DNA from: Paramoeba atlantica
Taxonomy: Eukaryota; Discosea
Assembly: GCA_977017575.1 (NCBI GenBank)
Contig: CDRNVI010000164.1
Span: 310,001 to 374,000 of the forward strand
Direction of reading: 5' to 3'
DNA: 64,000 nt
Under the pieces are notes generated by a model. The model was not told where the DNA came from, did not search any database, and worked only from the letters and a program-made list of their open reading frames with translations. This document shows positions 22,401 to 32,158 of this stretch, piece after piece (the first letter of the stretch is position 1; every line of letters begins with the position of its first letter). Made by a program: the position numbers and the translations under genes.

Positions 22401-22665
22401 TGCCCCTCCTGTGGAGTCCCCCTTTGAGGTGTTGCGAAAACGAGTACAACACAAAGAAGCGACCTACCAGGGCTGCACCAAAGATATTTTATTCGGTTTG
22501 TTGACGGGAAAAAACATCAAATTTCGTCGGGGTGATAATAAGTCTGTCTTGGTCGAAGCTCTTTTAAAGGACGATTTTCCTGAGTTCTTTGAAAGACCCA
22601 CCCCTCTCTCTTCCCCTGAGGTCTTTGACCAATTCTCCAACCTCGATTTTTCTCTCCCTGGTTGA
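19472..22665 (+). CDS. Transposon gene A: zinc-finger and DDE-like protein
   Basis: Four exons: 19472-19730, 19811-21547, 21609-21900, 22041-22665, all in matching phase. The N-terminus has two C2HC/C2H2-like fingers (CPHICQKHF...SAFLYHVRKTKHPNC and CRHTN...SALIVHERRHKEQC) around an acidic Asp/Glu/Ser stretch. The central region has ILTVSTDGG-like TVSTDGGSMDKRNG, then GESNDMKMTLLLTG, then CTRCPARRRYW. Spacing of acidic residues and a C-x2-C insert recalls RNase H-fold transposases that carry a zinc-binding insertion, such as the RAG1/Transib and related groups. LYLHFTELLHATEGV-type sequence follows near 21300. The exact family was not recognised. Introns are T/C-rich, one with CCCTTT hexamers. 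Role in mobility is inferred from location. Confidence 0.6.
21915..22000 (+). repeat. CCCTTT hexamer array inside an intron
   Basis: About a dozen tandem CCCTTT units, imperfect at the edges, within intron 3 of transposon gene A. On the opposite strand this reads AAAGGG. It fits the general T/C bias of introns here; a telomere-like origin is unlikely because of composition and setting. Confidence 0.85.
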
Positions 22666-23110
22666 AAGTTGGTGTTTTTGTGATGCTTTTTGCCTGCATT
22701 TTTTTTGAATGAATTCTATTTTGTTTTAAGAATCCTGTACTTTTTTTATTTTTCAAGAATCGCGTTTTTTTCAGTTTTCAGAGATGTCTGTCAGATGAGA
22801 GCGTTAAAAAGCTACGCTGTCATTCGGATGACCACGACAAGTGTTTTTCTTTTTCTTTCTTTTTTTTTTCTTTTTTTTTCTTTTTTTTTTTCTTTTTTTT
22901 CTTTTTTTTTTTTTTAATTTTTTAATTTTTCTTTTTTCTCTCTTTCTTTTTTGGACTTCATTTTGATTTCTTTCTTTTCATTTTTCTTTTTTCTTTTTTG
23001 AAATTGACTTCCATTTTCCCCTCTTTAGGAAAAGGTTTGGTGGACAAATTGGTCTTGGAGTTCAAAAAATGGGTTGCTGAAAAGAAATAAAATAACAAAA
23101 GAAAAGAATA
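22666..23110 (+). other. Spacer between convergent transposon genes
   Basis: Contains GCGTTAAAAAGCTACGCTG near 22801 and a T-rich tract at 22845-22985. This is where both convergent transcripts should terminate. No open frame is credited. Confidence 0.5.
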
Positions 23111-26100
23111 TCAATTTGTCCAAATAGTTTTATATTTTGAGGCCTTTGAATGGTTGTTCTCCTGGTATCTCCTCTCCTCTCTGTGGGCTCTCTCTCCTCC
23201 TTGCCCTTTCTCTCTCTCTTTTTCTCCTGATTCATTCTCCATTTCCTCTCTTTCCTCTTCTTCACCATCTTCATCCTCCTCAATTTCTCCCTCCATTTTG
23301 AACAAGGGAATATGGCATGGGTTTTCCAGGAATATAATTGGGATTTGGATTTTGTTTTGCTCAGAGCTTTCTTCGCAAAATCGAAAATAGATCCCCACCA
23401 ACAACAAAACGAAATGTTCACTCGCAAATTTGGGCATAAATCTTTGAAGTGACAACATTCACTCTCTCAAAAAGAGATGCAAACTTGGCTCACAGTGTGT
23501 TGTGCTGCATGAGGGAATAAACCAATGGCATCAAATCCTGGGGCACTTTTTTCCCATCACCCAGCCAACCATAAATGCACTGAAATAAGGGAACAACAAA
23601 ATCATGAAATGCTGAATGATTGATAAAGAGGAGCTTATGTGCCTCTCCACCTTTCCCCAGCACCTCTGTGAAGGAACAAGCATCTGAAATTGGAGATTGC
23701 AGGAGGCGACGGAGGATATTTGTTGCTTCTTGTCTCTTCACTGTTCTGAGGATCTTTAGTGTCTTTGTGTAAATTGAAACATCAAAAATCAGAATTTGAT
23801 CCACACTTTCTAATTCTTCTTCTGTCTCATCTTCTTCAGTTTCATCTTCTTCTTCAGTCTCCTCAGCAAACTCTTCTCCATCTTCTTCTTCTTCAGACTC
23901 CTCCTCTTCATCATCACTAATGATGTCTTTTCGACAGACATTTGATGTCTTTGCGATTTGAGAGAGAACTGCTCCAAACATATGGTGTATTGCAAAGTGC
24001 TGGCGCTGCGCTGTGTGAAGTGCTTGCCTGTCCAAGAAGGAAGAGATGAAGTGGTCTCAGTGGAACAAGGTAAATGTACATATGTTGGAATCTGTCTCCG
24101 TCTCAATATCGGTTTTTTTGCAACTTTTTTTTGAGGAGTCACAGGAATGGATTGATTTGTTTGGTTCCCTTTCTTTCTCTGGTTCCAGAGACATGAATTT
24201 CCGCTCTGAACCCCAGCAACCAACGATCCATCATTGTGTGCAGCGAGAAATCGGCCAGTAATTTGCAATCGACGGATAAATATATTGAGAAAAGCAATTG
24301 TCAGATTCCTTGAACCTCCTGCTCCTTGACGTGCAAGACCAAACCTTCTGATTTTTTAAGTAAAAAAAAAAAAAATAAAAAGCAATTAAGACCAAACCAA
24401 TGCTCAATAATATCTTGTGAAAATTTTCCAAGACAAATGTCACTCTGCATCTTTGGCCCCTCAAAAGAGTTATCGATCACTGCACAAAGCTTTGAACCAG
24501 GCAGAAAGGCTTTGCATGATTGGACCAAGTCAGTCAACACACCCTTCTTAAATGTCTTGATGAGGGGTTCAAGAGGTTCACCAGATCTTTTTGCAGCAGC
24601 TCTAGATTCTTGTATTCTCTTTCTTTCTTCGACTCCCTAAATTGAAAAGAAATAAGAAAAAAAGATGGTAAAAAAAATTACTGTAAATAAAATATTTTGA
24701 GAACTGAATCATAAAAAGAAGATTACATACAAAACACAAACGAAATCTCTGTTGGAGTTCCTTTAAATCTTTTTTGACTTTCTCCCACTCTTCTCTATCC
24801 TTCAATCGCTCTCTATTACTCACAATCTCCCACCACGACAGAATATCAGTGAGAAACAGCACTGTTGCCTCTTTGTGGGGGTGAGTAACATAGTCCTTCA
24901 AAATTTGAATTGTTCTCCTCGAGATGATCTGGTCAATAAAAAGAAGTCAGGAAGGAAACATCAAATGAATCGATATTTTTGAGATACTTACCTGAAGTGC
25001 AAGGTGAAATCGAATGGTGCCGGCTCAAGTGCTTTTTTTTCGAGCTTGTTATGCAGACTCAAGACCCCAGTTGCAGTCATATTAAACACTTGCACTAAAG
25101 GGCCACAAGAGATCAAACCATAGCGAACCCATTTTGGTTTCTCAACAGGGATTGAAATGAGTCCTGTCCATACTCGCTTGAGGACGTGAGGATTGTCTGG
25201 AAAATGTTCAATCTGAAGATTCTCCCACAAAGATTTTGCTGCAAAATTCGACTTCCAGAGACAGCATCACTAAAAAAACCAACAATATTGACCTTCTCTT
25301 GAAGCTTGCTGACCACAGATTTCCAATAATTATACAACTCATCCCCTTTTCTTTGAATCAAAAATGGATTTTTTTAAAAACATAGAGAAAGAGATTGCAA
25401 ACATACCTGAAAAATGTTGTTTCACAGGAAGAACACATAAAGGGACTCGAAACCAACTTTGAATTACATGACGAAGAACAAACACCATGCCAGACCCTGC
25501 AAGATTCTGTAAAAATCTTTTAATAAAATTAAATTAAAAAAAAAATATTAAACGTAACCCAGTCTTTCGGCTCGAGAAAATTGATGAGTTCATTGTTCAA
25601 TGACCCAAAAAATTTGCCTCCCCTCTGCTGAACAAGAGTTTTAATAACTCCAACTTCATCAGCAGCAACAATAAAAGACTCGTTCTCCAGGCTTTGTACT
25701 TGAAGAGATTTCGTCACATTGCCACAAACTTGGACAAGATCTTCTTGGGAGAATCCAGGAACTGAATTAGGTTTCAATCCCATGAAGGTGTCGATAGTCT
25801 CTACTTTGGGGAGAGCAAGAAAGCCAAGGTTGCGAATTGTTATATACTTTCCTGGTCCCATCACCTGGAGGAGAATTGAAGCGAATTTTTTCAATCCATG
25901 AGAATAAACCCTTTTGTTCCAATCCATATCAGAGAGAATCAATTGAGCCTGCTCAATAGAGAATTTCAAGGGGCAATAAAAGTTTTCTAAGACAATCTTG
26001 CTTTTGGTTGCCTCAGCCACCAACTTTTCGAGCGAAAATTTGATGGTGAGGGAGTGTCCTTGACTACCCTGGTGAATTTCATTTTTATAACAAGAAAATA

Positions 26101-26175
26101 AACATTAAAAAAGAAGAAAAAAGAAAAAAAAGAAAAAGAAGAAGAAAAAAAAAAGAAAAAAAAAAGAAAAAGAAA

Positions 26176-26207
<32 letters not shown>

Positions 26208-27118
26208 AAGAAAACAAAAGAAAAACAAAAGAAAATTACTTCTCTTCTTTTTTTGCTGAAATAACTCTGTCTGATTTCGTAAAATTACACCTGTAAAAGA
26301 AAGAAAACAGAAGAAATAAGTCAAAAATTGATAAAAGAAAGAAAAAAAAACAAAAAAAAAGAAAAAAAAAGAGAAAAAAAAACAAAAAAAAAGAGAAAAA
26401 AAAAGAAAAAAAAAAAAGAAAAAAAAAGAAAAAAAAAGAGAAAAAAAAACAAAAAAAAAAAAAAACAAAAAACAAAAAACAAAAAAAAAACAAAAAAAAA
26501 AAGAAAAAAAAAGAAAAAAAAAGAAAAGAAAAAGAAAAGAGAAAAGAAAAGAAAAAAAAAGAACATACTTTTCTTTTTCTGCTTTCCTTGACCATTCTTT
26601 TCGGAGTTTGTCTGCTAATCTGAAGCAAGAGTTACATTGAGAATCTGAAGCTTTCCTTTTGAAGGTTTTTCACGAGTCCAATATTTTGGGCATTCACTTG
26701 AAAATATTGGGGTTGTAGGATCTGACCCCCTTGATTTGGCACCAAAACAAAACAAAAAAGATTCTGCAAACTGAAGAACACTCTTTAAATCCTCAAGTCC
26801 CAAGATTGTGTTCACGAGTGGGGGGTGAATATCGAAATTCCTCCTCTTTCCTGTTGGGTCGTCAAAATCAACGCGAAAATCTCCTGTGGTACTGTTGCAA
26901 CAGAAGATAAACCAGGAGACCCAACTTTCTTTGAACTCTTCGAGGGGGATACAAAAAATCGCAAGGTCAAATTTTGAGTCAATTTTCTTTCTGGTGTCAT
27001 GGCGTTTGTGTCGGAAAAGCCATGGACGAGATAATTTCCATTGAGACAGAGTTTTGTTCCAGACATCAGATTGAGAGAGGAAAACAGTCCATTTGAGTTT
27101 TTGGGATTTGGAACTCAT
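23111..27118 (-). CDS. P-element-superfamily transposase
   Basis: Cut-and-paste transposase assembled from several minus-strand exons. ATG at 27118 (MSSKSQKLKWTVFLSQSD) lies 6 bp inside the right repeat. Diagnostic segments in order: SFIVAADEVGVIKTL (first catalytic Asp region, about 25660), NLAGSGMVFVLRHVIQSWFR (about 25500), VNIVGFFSDAVSGSR (second Asp, about 25270), HFPDNPHVLKRVWTGL (about 25180, matching the DPPHLLK-IRN-L signature of P/THAP9), and KFSQDIIEHWFG (about 24410, matching the LNQD-LENFFG signature). An acidic tail and a final exon to 23111 follow a 51-bp intron joining QHNTL to FMPKFASEHF. A very long A/G tract at 26105-26565 sits in an intron. I see no certain break, but the joints at 26.6 and 26.3 kb are unresolved. 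Confidence 0.75.
26104..26565 (-). repeat. 460-bp homopurine tract (intron of the transposase)
   Basis: Plus strand is almost exclusively A and G (AAAGAAA-type units), with a few isolated C and one short unique block at about 26227-26330. On the coding strand it is T/C, as in other introns of the window but much longer. Long open frames through it are composition artefacts. Confidence 0.9.
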
Positions 27119-27123
27119 CGTGA

Positions 27124-27447
27124 TCCTTCCAAAGGCTTTGAAAAGAAAAAGAGTCCCAACAAACCAACAAACTTTCCGAAGAGAAAAAAAAACTAAAACA
27201 CAATCGAAAAAAAAAATCACAAAAATAGAGGTGGGTTGGGATGAGGTTTGTGACAAATTTTGTCTGATTTTCGGTGGGGAAAGTGTGAAAAGGGGCGTGA
27301 ATGAGACAACAACTTTCTTTCTCCTTCTCTTTTCTCTCGTTCTTTCTACTCCTGGACAAAAATGTTGGAGTTTTTGTTCGTTTGGATACCCTGGATTTGG
27401 GAGCAAATGCTAAAATAGAAAAAATTTGGCCAAAAGACTTTGACGCG
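27124..27447 (-). repeat. Right terminal inverted repeat
   Basis: Reverse complement of 17836-18157. Outer end TGACGCG at 27441-27447. The carboxypeptidase copy 4 ATG is 36 bp beyond it, leaving only the short promoter-proximal segment (CTTGTTTGTTCTTTTGGCGG) shared with copy 3. Confidence 0.9.
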
Positions 27448-27483
27448 CCCTTGTTCTTGTTTGTTCTTTTGGCGGAAGCAACG

Positions 27484-29288
27484 ATGAAAGGCGCTTTTCT
27501 TGTTGTGTTTTTGGGTGTGTTGGGTTCCATTCATTGTGATGAAGGACCTTACAAGTTCAATGCTTTGCCTGGATTAGCCACCCCAACTTCTTTTGCTCAA
27601 TACACTGGTCAAATTGTTGTGAATGAAACTTATGGAACTGAATTGTTTTATTGGTTTTTCGAATCTCAAGCTGACCCCGCCAATGACCCTTTGGTTTTAT
27701 GGATGACAGGAGGTCCTGGTTGTTCAAGGTTTTTTTTTTTGAATCTTTCTTTTCATTTTGTAAGAAAAATCAAAAAGTAAATCTGTATTTGTTGAAAAGT
27801 GAACTTGCGATCTTTTATGAAAATGGACCTTTCCAATTAGAAGATGATGGAATGGGAGGAATTGCTGTTACCCCCAATCCTTACTCTTGGAATTTGAATT
27901 CCAACATCATTTATATTGATCAACCTGCTGGAACTGGATTCTCTACTCCTGGAAAGTTTGCTGGTTACATCCACAACGAAGAACAAATGGCACAAGAAAT
28001 GTACAAATTTTTGCAAGGATGGTTGACTTCCTTCCCAGAGTACATTGGTCGTCCTTTTTACATTTTTGGAGAAAGTTATGCTGGTTCTCTCTTTTTTTCT
28101 CTTATTTTTTTTGGGGGGGGGGAGAGGGGAATTCTAATCTGAAGATAAAAAAAAAAGGACATTATGTTCCATCTCTTGGTTATGGAATCTTGGTGGGAAA
28201 TCAAAATCCTGATAACATTTACATTCCTTTGGTTTCTATTTCTGTTGGAAATGGAATGACAAGTCCCATTACTCAGGTTTGTGAAATCCAAAGAATCTTT
28301 TTTTTTTTCGGTGATGGAAAGACAAATTAACATTTTTTTAAAAATGATAATAGTATGGATCTTTGGGACCCTATGCTGCTTCACATGCTTTGATTGACAA
28401 ACAAGTAAATGACCAAGTTTCTTCTGAATACCAAAAGTGTTATAATGATCTCAGTTCTGGGGTATGCTTTCAGTTTCTCTTTCTTGATCTTTTTTACTGA
28501 TTTTTGCTTCCTTCTTTGATCAAATAGTCTACCGATGCGGAAGTTTCATGTAATGAGATTTTGTCGACAATTAGCACTGCAGCTGGCCCTTTCAATGAAT
28601 ATGATGTCACCAAAACATGCACCCCTGAGTTGCCTTTGTGTTACAACTTTACTTTGTTGGATATCTATTTGAATCAAGATGATGTTCAAGCCACCCTTCA
28701 TGTTGACAAAAAGTGGGTTCAATGCTCAAATATTGTTTACGAACATGTAATTTCTTCTCTACCTCCTTTTTTTTGTATTTTCGTTCGATGGTTTTAACTC
28801 TTCTAAATTAGATGGCAAAAGATTGGTGGTCTGATCAAGATTATCTTGTCCCAGATATTTTGGCTGCTGGTGTTGGAGTGAACATTTACAATGGAATTGA
28901 TGGTTATATTTGTAATTTCATTGGACAAGAGGTTTGCTCAATTATTTTTATTACTTTTTGGGTGTTCTTTTTTAAATTTTATTACTCAGATGTGGACAAA
29001 TCAATTGAGTTGGCCATATTCTCAAGAATTTTTGAGTGCTCCTCGTGAGATATGGTTTGTTGATGAAAATATTGCTGGATACCGTCAATTTGCTGCCAAT
29101 CTTTCAATGATTGCTGTCAACAATGCTGGCCACATGGTATCAACTTTTTTCATTTTCAAATGGTTAAAATGATGTAATTGATTAATTTGATTTTATTTTT
29201 GTAGGTTCCTATGGATCAACCAAAGAATGCATTGGATATGTTCACCAAGATCTTGAACAACCAAGCTTTTGGTTCTCCAGGTCAATAA
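27484..29288 (+). CDS. Serine carboxypeptidase S10, copy 4
   Basis: Exons 27484-27728, 27800-28083, 28158-28276, 28354-28461, 28528-28746, 28812-28931, 28990-29136, 29205-29288; 441 aa. Signal peptide [15 protein letters not shown] as in copy 3, with catalytic Ser, Asp and His motifs intact. It is the most divergent of the four in exons 3-5 (for example [20 protein letters not shown]), and introns 1-6 are unlike the others, yet intron 7 is identical to copy 1. It is separated from copies 1-3 by 14.7 kb of accessory DNA. The transposon inverted repeat ends 36 bp upstream, so its original promoter beyond that point has been replaced; expression may differ from the other copies. Confidence 0.94.
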
Positions 29289-29624
29289 GATTGAGGGGAT
29301 CGCTCACCTTTTTTAGTCCAATAAAAAAACAGAAACAAAAACTCTTCAAGTTCTCACACCCGATTTCGACTTGTCGAACCAACTCCCCACTCTCCACTCT
29401 CCCCCTTTCTTTACCCTTGGCAAGGGAATAAATTTTCACCAAACAGAAAGGAAAGAAAGAATGCAATTCAGCATTCTTTCAATTTTCAGCCTTCTTCCTT
29501 CATTGAATTCTGCTATTGATGACGTCATCATCAATTTTTGTTTGTTCTTTTATTTTCGGTTGGTTCGTTTTGTGCTCAGAGTTTTTGCATTCTCTCTCCT
29601 TGTTGCCTCTCCCCAAATCGAAAT
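29289..29624. other. Intergenic, carboxypeptidase 4 to D123 gene
   Basis: A/T-rich with a purine-rich run near 29440-29460. Contains the upstream sequence of the D123 gene; the frame is open upstream of 29625, but the ATG at 29625 was preferred because the upstream part is hydrophobic and low in coding character. Confidence 0.4.
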
Positions 29625-31061
29625 ATGGCAGATCCATCCAAAGAAGTTGTCCGTGTGACAGAGAAAAATTATGAAGCAATCTATGTTTCAGCGAGGAGTG
29701 ATGAGATTAATACGAATAACTCAGAAAAAGAGGGAGCTTCGCCGTACACTTGTATGGATGTGAAGACTGGGGAAAAACTCGTTCGTCCAACTTCAGAAAT
29801 GTTGAAAGCGAAACCGATTTGTGATCTTTGTTTTTCAGAGTTTCCTAAATTTTCTACTCTCTATGCTCATAAAGGGAAGATGTGTTATGAAGATGGGGTG
29901 TTGGAACCTCCTTTCCCAAACCCAGTGCAGATTTTTTTCAAAGAAGAACACTTGTTGTATATTGCGGATTGCATCCGAGCGAATGGATTAAAAGTGATGG
30001 ATGATGAAAAAGACAAAGGTCAAAAGTATGTTGAAGTCGATAAGACAATGTGTGAAATTACTTTGAGGAGGTTCTATGTTGCTCAAGTGACCAAATACAA
30101 TATCGAAGAATGGTACGCTAATTTAGAAGAAAAGGGGAAAGAAAATGGAGTGAAAGAAGGATACACAGCTCATACAATTTTTATGAAACTATCAGATGAT
30201 GAACTGGATACGATTCGAAAGTGGGCTTCGATTGAGCTTTCCAAATCGCTGGGTATGCCATCCAGGCCAACGAATCAAGAGTTAGAGTTACGTGAGAAGT
30301 TGGAGGATAAAGTGAATGGAATTCTTGTTGATGATGTCGAACAACAAAAAGAGAGGCTTCTCACTCGCAAAGGAAAAGAGGGATATTTTTTGAAATTTTC
30401 CACTAGAAGTCCAAAAGATGCAGTTTCTATTGATAAGGAGGATGCTGATCTCCCACTCCCAGAACAAATCGCAAACAAAATTCGAAAACTGCGAGTTCGG
30501 ACTGGAATTGAAGCAGTTGGTCTTTTAATTAAAAGCCAAAGAATCTTTTCTGATATTAATATGTTCTTCCAATATCGAGTGAAAGGATCTTCCTCTGGTG
30601 AGCTCTGTCTTATTTTTCGAGATTGGGTTGAGTGTCCTCAGGATCACGAGTTTCGTTGCTATGTCCATAATCGAAAGCTGACTGCGATCTCTCAATATCA
30701 TTGTTATTCTTACTTTGAAGCCCTCCAAGATCGAGAACATATTGAGAAAATTCGAGAATCAATTATGAAATATGTTGATGAAGTATCACATTGTTTTCCA
30801 ATGCCATCTTTTGTCATTGATGTGGCTGTTTTTTCTGACTACACTTGTTATGTGATCGAAATTAATCCTTTTGGGAGTACAATGTCGAGTGGTTCTGCAT
30901 TGTATAATTGGGATACCGATTGTGATCTTTTGTATGGTCGGGGAAATACTGTTTCAAAACCTCCAATCCGTGTTTTGAGGGAGTTGATCAAGGAAGATGA
31001 AGAAGGGGAGAAGAATAAAGGGGAGGAGAAGAAAGGGGAGGAGAAGAAAGGGGAAGAATAA
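29625..31061 (+). CDS. D123/CDC123-family protein with N-terminal zinc finger
   Basis: Single-exon gene, 478 aa (MADPSKEVVRVTEKNYEAIY). Around residues 65-90 there is a C2H2/C2HC-type finger (CDLCFSEFPKF...HKGKMC). The C-terminal two thirds is the D123 ATP-grasp-like fold: FRDWVECPQDHEFRCYVHNR, KLTAISQYHCYSYFEAL, and VIEINPFGSTMSSGS, equivalent to FDFNPFGE-type sequence of human CDC123. CDC123 is an assembly chaperone for translation factor eIF2, so that is a likely role. The C-terminus is a repeated EKKGEE tail. The added finger is unusual for the family. Absence of introns contrasts with most neighbours. Confidence 0.8.
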   Translation: MADPSKEVVRVTEKNYEAIYVSARSDEINTNNSEKEGASPYTCMDVKTGEKLVRPTSEMLKAKPICDLCFSEFPKFSTLYAHKGKMCYEDGVLEPPFPNPVQIFFKEEHLLYIADCIRANGLKVMDDEKDKGQKYVEVDKTMCEITLRRFYVAQVTKYNIEEWYANLEEKGKENGVKEGYTAHTIFMKLSDDELDTIRKWASIELSKSLGMPSRPTNQELELREKLEDKVNGILVDDVEQQKERLLTRKGKEGYFLKFSTRSPKDAVSIDKEDADLPLPEQIANKIRKLRVRTGIEAVGLLIKSQRIFSDINMFFQYRVKGSSSGELCLIFRDWVECPQDHEFRCYVHNRKLTAISQYHCYSYFEALQDREHIEKIRESIMKYVDEVSHCFPMPSFVIDVAVFSDYTCYVIEINPFGSTMSSGSALYNWDTDCDLLYGRGNTVSKPPIRVLRELIKEDEEGEKNKGEEKKGEEKKGEE

Positions 31062-31139
31062 TAAAAGGGTGGAAGAATCGATATTCTATTTTGTGGAATC
31101 AATTTTTCTTTTTGTGTCCTTTGATATGTTATTTCCCAC

Positions 31140-31837
31140 TCAATTGAAATCCCCAGATTGAATTTTTTGGTAATCTTCATCACTGATAGGAATAAAGACT
31201 GAGTGTCGAATTGTTTCTGTGAAATTCACAAACTTTCAGTATCAAAGTTTTCGAACAGTGGGAAAAATTTCTTTTCATAAATATTTGAAAGGAGAAAAAA
31301 TGGATTACCATCTGGAGATGTGGATTTGTGGCCTGTTCCTTCTGTGTCTTCCACAAAAAATACTTCTCCTGCTTTCAAGATCTGGTTTCAAGAACAAACA
31401 AGACTTGAGATCCTTTGTTTTCTTTTTAATTAGAAAGAAAAAAAGAACCTTTTTTGTTCCATCAGTAACTTCGACTTGGACAGGAGCATCTAAGTTGATA
31501 ATGAATTGTTTTCTTGGAGCGACATGCCACTATCCAAAAGAAAGGATCTTTCAACCAAAAAGACAAAAGAGAAATACATGATCTTAAAGAGAGAAAAAAA
31601 AAGAAGAAATCTAAAGAAGAAGAAGAAGAGAGAAAAGAAAGAAAAAAGAAAAGAAAAAGAAAAAAATACATCAAAGTTATAACTAGAAGGAGTCTCCTGA
31701 AAGAAGATTCCCTTCTGAGTAGGAACAAGAGGAGAAAGTTGTCCAATCCCTCCCGCATTTTGATTGAGAGGAATTTTCATTTTCCCAAATTCTGATCCTC
31801 CACTTTTACTTGTTTTGATTGTTACAATTTCCATCAT
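31140..31837 (-). CDS. Small cupin-domain protein
   Basis: Exons (minus): 31837-31670, 31529-31449, 31381-31309, 31216-31140; 132 aa. The cupin barrel is carried by DWHVAPRKQFIINLDAPVQV, VTDGTKKILKAGEVFFVEDT and EGTGHKST, a pattern common in bacterial single-domain cupins (WH-APRRQ..., PGDV-LVEDTTG-GH). His in DWH and His in GTGH are candidate metal ligands. Substrate is unknown. ATG at 31837 or 31834 (MM) is possible. Part of exon 1 is duplicated upstream at 31917-31964. Confidence 0.75.
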
Positions 31838-31916
31838 TTTTGAGTTTTTCTTCTCTCCATCTGTTGGGATTTTTTTGTCAGTTTGGTTGAGAGGGGTTTT
31901 CTTTTCTTTCACCCTT

Positions 31917-31964
31917 CTGATCCTCCACTTTTACTTGTTTTGATTGTTTACAATTTCCATCATC
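31917..31964 (-). repeat. Tandem duplicate of the cupin first exon
   Basis: 48 bp nearly identical to 31792-31838, including ATGATGGAAATTGT, but with one extra base that shifts the frame. A flanking GGTTGAGAGG...TTTTC segment is also repeated. The inner copy keeps the open frame, so the outer copy is a non-coding relic or 5'UTR. Confidence 0.8.
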
Positions 31965-32158
31965 TTCTTTCCATCTTTTTGTTTTGTTATTTGTTTTTTC
32001 TTTTTGTAAGAGAGAGAGAGAGAAAATAAAACCTTCATAATCTGAAAAATTCATCTTGGTGGAGGGGGTCGGGAGCTCCTGAAAGAAAAAGAAAAAGAAA
32101 AAGAAAGGTGTCCCCTGTTTGAAGCCGAAGTTTTTTGGGGGTTGGTGTTCTCAATTTT

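Larger units (their letters stand above)
17836..27447. mobile_element. 9.6-kb DNA transposon with long inverted repeats
   Basis: Bounded by inverted repeats of about 322-324 bp that both begin CGCGTCA. Inside are two convergent multi-exon genes: a plus-strand zinc-finger/DDE-like gene (19472-22665) and a minus-strand P-element-superfamily transposase (27118-23111) whose ATG is 6 bp inside the right repeat. The repeats differ at roughly a dozen positions, so insertion is fairly recent. No matching target-site duplication is evident: the eight flanking bases are GAGGAACC on the left and CCCTTGTT on the right. It splits the carboxypeptidase array and supplies the sequence immediately upstream of copy 4. 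Confidence 0.8.

Noticed and set aside
26085-26628. Long poly-Phe/poly-Lys open frames on both strands
   Set aside because: They are translations of the A/G homopurine tract and have no codon structure or complexity.
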